From Gorsachius magnificus (taxonomy: Eukaryota; Chordata; Aves; Pelecaniformes; Ardeidae), in NCBI GenBank assembly GCA_034008185.1, contig CM067095.1, positions 5,192,610-5,256,609 of the forward strand: a stretch of 64,000 bases of DNA. Reading direction: 5' to 3'. Positions 58,901 through 64,000 of the stretch are shown piece by piece. A program made the position numbers and the translations under genes. Numbering within the stretch: position 1 is the first letter of the stretch; every line of letters begins with the position of its first letter. The notes beneath the pieces are model-generated. The model was not told the DNA's origin. It saw only the letters and a program-made list of their open reading frames with translations, and did not search any database.

Positions 58901-60166
58901 ATCCAGACTGAAAAGCAAACTCGGAGCTTATTCACTCTGCGTTATTTTCCATGTTTTCTTGTTCAGAAAGATCAACTATGCAAGCGATCCACTGTCACAA
59001 CTTTTAAGACCTCTACATAGAACCTTAGGTATTAATCAAATCCTTCTCCTTCCTCTCCTTTTGCATTAGCGTTAATTTGATCAAATTAAGATATCCAAGT
59101 ATCCTTTTTATGAGAAAGAATACTTACTACCGTCTCAGAGTAAGCGATCCTTTGTGCACTACCGTAATCCTGCCACTAGGTAATTTAATAATTACTTATT
59201 CCAGTATTCATCAACAAAATGTGAAGAATGACTGATGCTTCTAGGTATCATTTGGCATTAAGATAGAAGGAAAATCCAAAATCTGTGAGGACAGATCATT
59301 TAATCTTCAACTGATGACAGTATAAATAGTTTTTTGACTGTTTATGTGTAGGATTACTTTTTATTCTGGAGAGGGATTAAAGGCACACGATGGGTACGAG
59401 AGTAGCAGTAAGAAATAATTTTCTTCATCTGAGCTACATCAAGTAGAGGATCCTCACGTGTATCAGCTATTACTGCAGAACACCTGGGATGTCTTCTAAC
59501 TGTTTCTGTGCCTCAGAAGATGCAATAAATACCATTTACATAAACAAAAAAATACTTCAAGCAATGCTTAAAATACTAATGCAGTGGTGTTTGTATCACC
59601 TGCTATGTAAAAAAAGGTCTATTTAGATAATGATTGTAAAATGCTTATCATTGGAAATAAAGAAAATTAATATCTACCATTCCTTGCCAATATGTCATCA
59701 TAAACTGGACAAACACCATAGAATAGTGGAGGATCTCTGGACGGTGTCTGAGCACTGATTTGTGAATCAACGCATCCTGCTCCACAGACTGGAGCTGAAC
59801 AGTTCATGTGCATCACAGCATCTTCTTCTGGAGGGTTCAGACCTACACAATACCCAAAGTCTACCTCTTCAGAAACACTTCCATGACCGTTGTGATTCAC
59901 TGCCGTAGTTTTCAAAGCCTTTTGTGCTTCTGCCCGGCTGCCATCAGATGGGACATTTCCAGCAGCTGCCTCTGACAGAGCAGATCCTTTTTCCTCCAAC
60001 GCTCCTTGCTGCTCCAATAACACCTGAGCCAATTTTTTTTCAAAAATAAACCTAGTAGTCGAAGTAATGGGCCCACATTTCAGTCCCGCTCTTACAATTT
60101 CTCCTCTAAGCTCGTCAGAGGTGAGCTGCTTCAATCGGGATAATATTGCATCCATCGTTATTTCAC
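46710..60166 (-). CDS. ANKLE2: ANKLE2 (LEM4), exon 2 to the stop codon
   Basis: Twelve exons on the minus strand, all with GT-AG borders and consistent phases: 60166-59678, 58613-58422, 57536-57343, 56338-56150, 55857-55735, 55364-55298, 54626-54445, 53027-52921, 52058-51865, 50920-50197, 49617-49486 and 46947-46710. Together they encode about 942 residues. ANKLE2 sits in the ER and inner nuclear membrane, and with PP2A and VRK1 controls dephosphorylation of BAF, so the nuclear envelope can re-form after mitosis; loss causes microcephaly in people. Domains in order: LEM domain (exon 2), a small module resembling the RNase H1/viroplasmin N-terminal fold (exon 3), two ankyrin repeats (exons 5-6), the conserved region of exons 7-10, an acidic and diverged disordered region (exon 11) and a Ser/Gly/Pro-rich end. 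Exon 1, with the membrane anchor, is outside the window. Confidence 0.96.
46948..49485 (-). other. ANKLE2: ANKLE2 intron before the last exon
   Basis: A 2.5-kb intron. It contains an AATA tetranucleotide run at 47601-47622 and a C run near 47269-47278. No exon or clear transposon was recognised. Confidence 0.75.
49486..49617 (-). CDS. ANKLE2: ANKLE2 exon 12
   Basis: G completes Gly, then GAG CAG CCC TCG. It encodes [20 protein letters not shown], then [20 protein letters not shown] and DRQ plus a split Ser, before GTATTT. The SKLDxDVLAAxE and KWKxAVxxYSxSDRQ blocks match the family. Confidence 0.94.
49631..49662. repeat. Perfect 16-bp tandem duplication before ANKLE2 exon 12
   Basis: AGAACTAGATGAGAAG occurs at 49631-49646 and again at 49647-49662. 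On the minus strand it is CTTCTCATCTAGTTCT twice, directly in the pyrimidine tract of the exon 12 acceptor, and adds two extra CTAG trinucleotide-AG contexts upstream of the real TTCTAG. Confidence 0.97.
50197..50920 (-). CDS. ANKLE2: ANKLE2 exon 11: acidic and disordered region
   Basis: GC completes Gly, then AAG AGT AAA AAA. It opens with [20 protein letters not shown] then [10 protein letters not shown], which is conserved. About 200 poorly conserved polar residues follow, with many Ser and Glu, then KKLFLLG split before GTAAGA (phase 2). The exon encodes 241 residues, longer than I recall for the mammalian equivalent. Confidence 0.93.
51865..52058 (-). CDS. ANKLE2: ANKLE2 exon 10
   Basis: G completes Arg, then GAG TTA GCT CAT. 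It encodes [20 protein letters not shown], then [20 protein letters not shown], then [20 protein letters not shown] and PHPS with a split Gly before [27 protein letters not shown] is one of the most conserved parts of the family. Confidence 0.96.
52921..53027 (-). CDS. ANKLE2: ANKLE2 exon 9
   Basis: GCT GAA GAA TTT after TTTAAAG. It encodes [20 protein letters not shown], then [15 protein letters not shown] and a split Arg, before GTATCT (phase 2). [15 protein letters not shown] is conserved in ANKLE2. Confidence 0.95.
54445..54626 (-). CDS. ANKLE2: ANKLE2 exon 8
   Basis: GT completes Gly, then CGA TAC TAT GTA. It encodes [20 protein letters not shown], then [20 protein letters not shown], then [20 protein letters not shown], ending AAG before GTGAGG. 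It holds several S/T-P sites. The GSPxDPVLxxRAFAGPxSP block is conserved with mammals. Confidence 0.96.
55298..55364 (-). CDS. ANKLE2: ANKLE2 exon 7 (67-base exon)
   Basis: GTA GTT TGT GAA after TTAACAG. It encodes [20 protein letters not shown], then LK and the first base of Gly, before GTCTGT. It was located by the conserved [23 protein letters not shown] block and by phase. Confidence 0.94.
55735..55857 (-). CDS. ANKLE2: ANKLE2 exon 6: ankyrin repeat
   Basis: GGA TTT GAT ACT after CACTGCAG. It encodes [20 protein letters not shown], then [20 protein letters not shown] and [19 protein letters not shown] is a textbook ankyrin repeat. It ends GCA GAA before GTAAGT. Confidence 0.97.
56150..56338 (-). 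CDS. ANKLE2: ANKLE2 exon 5: ankyrin repeat
   Basis: GAA GGG TGT AGG after TTCCCCAG. It encodes [20 protein letters not shown], then [20 protein letters not shown], then [20 protein letters not shown] and [23 protein letters not shown] is an ankyrin helix pair. Phase 0 at both ends. Confidence 0.96.
57343..57536 (-). CDS. ANKLE2: ANKLE2 exon 4
   Basis: AT completes Asp, then GGC TTA TGC. It encodes [20 protein letters not shown], then [20 protein letters not shown] and [20 protein letters not shown], then TVVQ. It leads into the ankyrin repeats, and the [13 protein letters not shown] helix is itself repeat-like. The donor is CAG then GTAAAAAAAAAA, directly followed by a long A/C-rich tract. 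Confidence 0.95.
58422..58613 (-). CDS. ANKLE2: ANKLE2 exon 3: RNase H1-N/viroplasmin-like module
   Basis: AG completes Glu, then AGA ATA CAT. It encodes [20 protein letters not shown], then [20 protein letters not shown] and [20 protein letters not shown]. The RFKxFSxREdAExFakG pattern is that of the small RNase H1 hybrid-binding / caulimovirus-viroplasmin fold; that assignment is by pattern. It ends AAC AGA G before GTGGGG. Confidence 0.95.
59678..60166 (-). CDS. ANKLE2: ANKLE2 exon 2: LEM domain
   Basis: After TTCTTATAG the exon reads GT GAA ATA ACG ATG. The first GT completes a Gly split with the absent exon 1. It encodes [20 protein letters not shown], then [20 protein letters not shown] and KLAQVLLEQ, a full LEM fold, which in this family binds BAF. 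A diverged linker follows, then [15 protein letters not shown] and [16 protein letters not shown], conserved in ANKLE2. It ends AAT G before GTAGAT. The ATG at 60155-60153 is internal, matching the internal Met-Asp-Ala of mammals, so it should not be taken as the start. Confidence 0.96.
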
Positions 60167-63100
60167 CTATAAGAAAGGCAAAAAAGAGAGGAGATAAACT
60201 GTAAAGAACAGTGCAACTTTTTTCTGCTGTTTAAATGCTGTATTAGAACCAAGGAAAAAAGCATCTCATAACAATCTCTCTTATTCCGAAGAGATTATCA
60301 CAGTTGCGGAGAAGACAAAATATGTTTCGACCGAACACATTAAAAACATTTTTAAGCTACCAGGCTTATACTGAGAGTTTATTTTCTCCTCTCACAACTA
60401 CCTGAAAGAGTATTTACAGCTTAAATTTTATTCTTGTTTGGCCTTTTCCAATTTCTTTTGGAGTAAAAATTCAATCCAGAATATTTAGGCATGAAAACGT
60501 ATGACATGCCGAGAAATATCCGATTCCTGACAGGAAAGGAACAATCTGTGTAAGTAATGGAATACAAGAACGTGACCACTTGTTAGCTCCAGTAAGAGAC
60601 TCCGGTTAGGCAGCACCTGCAGCTAAAAGCACAGCACTATTTCTATTATTTCCCTAAGAATTTCTAGCTGACAAAAGTATAAGGCGTAAGCACGATGCAG
60701 CAACCAGGGGAGTCCAACTCCAGCCACGATGCAAGGCTGGAACTATTTACACAACATGTTATTTCCCACCCCCGCTTTGAGAGCAAACAGCCAGAAGACA
60801 AGAACGGCTGATCTTTTCAGATTTCCCTCTCCAACAAAAGAGTGGGAGCTGGAAGAATTTCTGTTTCCAAAGGAAAAGTCTTCTCTCTGGTACGCTACTA
60901 CAAGGCCCCCAGCTCACTTCCCTCCATGTAATCCACACACTTCAAGCTCCTGCACAGTCAGCGAGAAGACCCAAAACCAACACAATGCCAATACGAATCG
61001 ATTGCTGCGAAGAACACAACTGAAAAACACAGGATTTGCGCAGCTCAAGAACATAAGAAGCTTTAAAGTTAGTTCATCAGATACTGCATCCATGTGTTAC
61101 CCCCAGGGCTGTGACTTCCTGCTGTGCACTATTCAGAAAGCACAGCTTTAGGATGGACACGGTTAGGCTGTCCTAGTCCTTCCGCTTGCTTTCACTCTCT
61201 CCTTAAGTTGACCCTTCGGGGGCCTGGCCATTTATGGGTTATACTGGTTTGGACAGGCCTGTATGGCATTTTTACTACTTTATTTTCAATTTCAGGTTTC
61301 ATCCTCAGTTTATGAAACTTAAGACTACCAGAACACACATTTGCAGCTTTTCCACGTGAATTGATTTCTACTTTTTTAATCATTCTATTTTTAGAAGTAA
61401 CACAACTCCTAATCTTACTCCATTAGAGACAAAGCAATCTCCCGGGTATGAGGTCAGTACCACCTGTAATTTTAACTTAAATCTCCTCAAAAGAGCATTT
61501 GTGGACGCACACAACACTATGAGAAACGTCCACAATTTATGAGCTCTCCTGCTTTACGAACAGGGTGCACCAGCAGTCCTTAACACGAGTCAGAACATCC
61601 CCCCTCGGATGGGCAAGAACCTTTGCCTGGAAACTTAACGTGAGGCTTGAACAGTGAAGGGCTGCACCCTAACATAGCGGGGATGCAGCGCTCTGAATAC
61701 TGGATCCTAGTAAGTTAATTGAGCATTTGGTCAGCGTGTACAAACTCGGAAGTAATTCCAAAATTGCACCTTCATCAGAGACCGCAGTACAGTCAAACTC
61801 CCTTATGTTTCCATGTGTATTGCCAACAGCAGCATCACAAAATACACCAACAAAACAGACATGACAATTTTGCTTTTTAAATCACTCACAGATTATGCTG
61901 GTAAAGAACCAAACTGTTCACATACTAAAGAAACCCAAACACACAGAGCTATTTTCATAACTTTTAGCAATAGTCAACATAGCCAAGGAAAATTTTCACT
62001 GGAATCTAACTTCAAAACGATTACAGTTCTAGTAATAGGAAATACTATCGGAACAGAAGTTAATGCCAAACCGTGAGTAGGTTTTCAAAGATTATTACAA
62101 CTTGACAGATATGGGAGTTTGAGGGTTGTTTTCTCTGAGGGTCATTTCCTTTGAGAGTTGTTTCTTTTTTTTTTTGAACATCCAATTTTAAACATCTTGT
62201 GGTTCGAGAACATAGTCCCAGAACATTTCACAAATATTAACTAGAACCTCACTGAAATGATGGGAAATGGGAGCATTTCAGCTTAAAAAAAACCAAACCC
62301 CAAACCATGGCAAAGCCACAGGTGATGCTGCTGAGTTACGTCCCCAAAGTATTCTAGTTCCCTTATGATTCCCGAGCCTCCAAGCAACCTCCTCGTTACG
62401 ATTATCTGACTTGCGCACAAGCCTGCACAGAGGTGAAAGATCTGCTCAGTTCTTTTTGATTAATCACCCACTTTTTATTAAATTTGATGCCATTTTGTTT
62501 TAATCAAGGAATAAAACATGGCCAATTATAAGAATATCAAACGTTGCTATTCTAAGGATTTTCTTTCTGAGATTGTATAACTGAAAAAACACAATAAAGA
62601 TGCAAACTCAGAGGCAAGAAAGTTTATTGCAGAAACAACTCAGTGAAAACACTTTTTAAAGAGTCAACATCATATAATGCCTTAAAGAATTACCTCAGGA
62701 AATGCTCCTATTTTTAGGGTTCAGAACCAGCACAATCATTCTGCAGAAGAGCAGACCCTTATGTACATATGATTCATGTACACGGAGTATGCAGGCACAC
62801 ACAAAAATCTTTCTTCCTGGACTGTGGTTAAGTAAAAAAAGCAGTGATTTCTCTGGTATCTCATCTTTTGATAGAACTTGGCACCTAAAACCTTCTCCCT
62901 CAACTATGCAAGAAAATACTATTTCATGTGTCCATTACAACTCGGGCCCAACTAAACCGGAGTGTGAAATGACAAAGCAGACCAACCCTGAAGAAATTAG
63001 TCTTTGGTTTAAGATCTACTGTTAGCATGAAGAGTTTTCTATGATAAGCTTGCTGTGGAAACAGGAAAAACATTGCTGGAATGACAACATTGAACTTTCA

Positions 63101-64000
63101 GGAAATATGTTTGTGTCCTGACATTAAGCTTTCAGCTAACATAGATAAGTGTTTATTAATTTTTAACCCCATCACCTATTTTGATCTGTCCAAAACAAAA
63201 GGTGCAGCTTGCAAACCTGAGAAGCAGCAACTGCCTGTTTTAAGATAATCCTTTGACCATTTGCTACGTGCAGGTACAAAAGGTGATTATTTGAACCTTA
63301 AAATACACTTCATGTCATTTCAAACAATCCAGAGTACAGCCAGCACTGATGCAGCCATGTTTTCTAGTTTAGCACGCAAAGTCTTGGAAGTTACCTTTGG
63401 TGGCTTTAAAAATATGAATAATTGCTGTAACAACAACTGCATGTTCTAGGCTTTTTCCAAAGCAAGCAAAATCTGGGAGAATGAGTAAGAGTTGTATTTT
63501 CCCTTATCTTACTGCATCAGTATGAAACAGCAGAATCTGTTTCGAAAGAAATTAAGGCTAGTACCAAGAGAGAATGAATGACTGACTTTTAAGAATGGCA
63601 ATATTACTTTGTTTCACTACTCATTAAATCCTTCAGTAAATGAGCAGTGTAGGAAAATATTTTTTTTTTTTTATTTTGAGGCAGGAATTAGATGAGACAT
63701 ATCCCGTCTTTGGCTGTATTTTGACTGCTAGGATTTGCACATAGCAGAATAATTGTGGCTATGCAATCGGGGATTTAGTCTATATCGCCTGTTGCCAAAT
63801 TAGCCCACAGTTATGAAATACGTGGCAGAAACAGAACCGCGAAACAAACTTGGAATAAGCTGAGGGAAAGCCAGAACTAAAAGAAAGGGGGGGAGCCACA
63901 GGAGAGAAACGAGGACCCGCAAGAGTTGGAGCCAGCAAAGGCAGGCAGGCAGGGCGCGGGAGAGCATGAGCGGGGACGCGTGAGAAGGGTGGAGCAGGCA
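60167..64000 (-). other. ANKLE2: ANKLE2 intron 1 (partial)
   Basis: No exon 1 was found: nothing encodes the expected N-terminal membrane helix, and composition stays AT-rich until the last 120 bases, where GC rises (GGCAGGCAGGCAGGGCGCGG), suggesting that the ANKLE2 promoter CpG island begins just beyond the window. A degenerate 16-bp triplet repeat lies at 62121-62168. Confidence 0.65.
62121..62168. repeat. Degenerate 16-bp repeat, three copies
   Basis: GAGGGTTGTTTTCTCT, GAGGGTCATTTCCTTT and GAGAGTTGTTTCTTTT lie head to tail in ANKLE2 intron 1. Confidence 0.85.

Larger units (their letters stand above)
50921..59677 (-). other. ANKLE2: ANKLE2 internal introns
   Basis: Introns between exons 2 and 11 range from about 290 to 1420 bases (for example 50921-51864, 53028-54444, 56339-57342 and 58614-59677). 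They are AT-rich, with a (TA)n patch at 56732-56743, a TA-rich patch at 53438-53457 and A/C-rich tracts at 56345-56378 and 57308-57340. No nested gene was recognised. Confidence 0.7.

Noticed and set aside
60153..60155. ATG in ANKLE2 exon 2 as the start codon
   Set aside because: The exon is preceded by a clear acceptor, and the mammalian protein has an upstream exon with a membrane helix. This Met is internal.

Overview
This is vertebrate nuclear DNA, most likely from a bird. The genes have many small exons with GT-AG introns. An old CR1 3' end with the avian-type motif lies at 157-298, the introns carry A/C- and G/T-rich low-complexity tracts of a kind common in birds, and transposon content is otherwise low. 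The species cannot be named from the sequence. No bacterial, phage, CRISPR or plasmid-like content was seen.

Three protein-coding genes account for all the coding sequence recognised. (1) ZDHHC8, plus strand: the last six coding exons (2248-13120) encode the long cytoplasmic tail of a membrane palmitoyltransferase and end in a PDZ-binding C-terminus; the membrane and DHHC catalytic exons lie left of the window. (2) PGAM5, plus strand: a GC-rich CpG-island first exon ends at 32241, five more exons run to the stop at 41367, and together they encode a mitochondrial histidine-type phosphatase. (3) ANKLE2, minus strand: twelve exons run from 60166 down to 46710 and encode a LEM-domain and ankyrin-repeat protein of the nuclear envelope/ER; exon 1 with the membrane anchor lies right of the window. 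PGAM5 and ANKLE2 converge tail to tail, as they do in mammals. ZDHHC8 next to PGAM5 is not the human arrangement.

Layout: 1-2247 ZDHHC8 intron with a CR1 fragment; 2248-13120 ZDHHC8 exons and introns; 13121 to about 17000 possible ZDHHC8 3' UTR and downstream DNA; about 17000-31800 intergenic, with microsatellites and old repeats and no gene recognised; 31880-32540 CpG island and PGAM5 exon 1; 32242-41367 rest of PGAM5; 41368 to about 43010 PGAM5 3' UTR; about 43010-46709 the convergent zone with the ANKLE2 3' UTR; 46710-60166 ANKLE2 exons; 60167-64000 ANKLE2 intron 1.

The three proteins do not form one pathway. The points most worth a second look are splicing-related. In ZDHHC8 an upstream in-frame acceptor would insert 14 mostly hydrophobic residues. 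Just past that exon's donor, a 54-bp tandem duplication stays open in the gene's reading frame as two 18-residue repeats. PGAM5 exon 1 has no in-frame ATG below a TGA in this assembly. A perfect 16-bp duplication doubles the pyrimidine tract and AGs in front of ANKLE2 exon 12. I found no convincing undescribed system.
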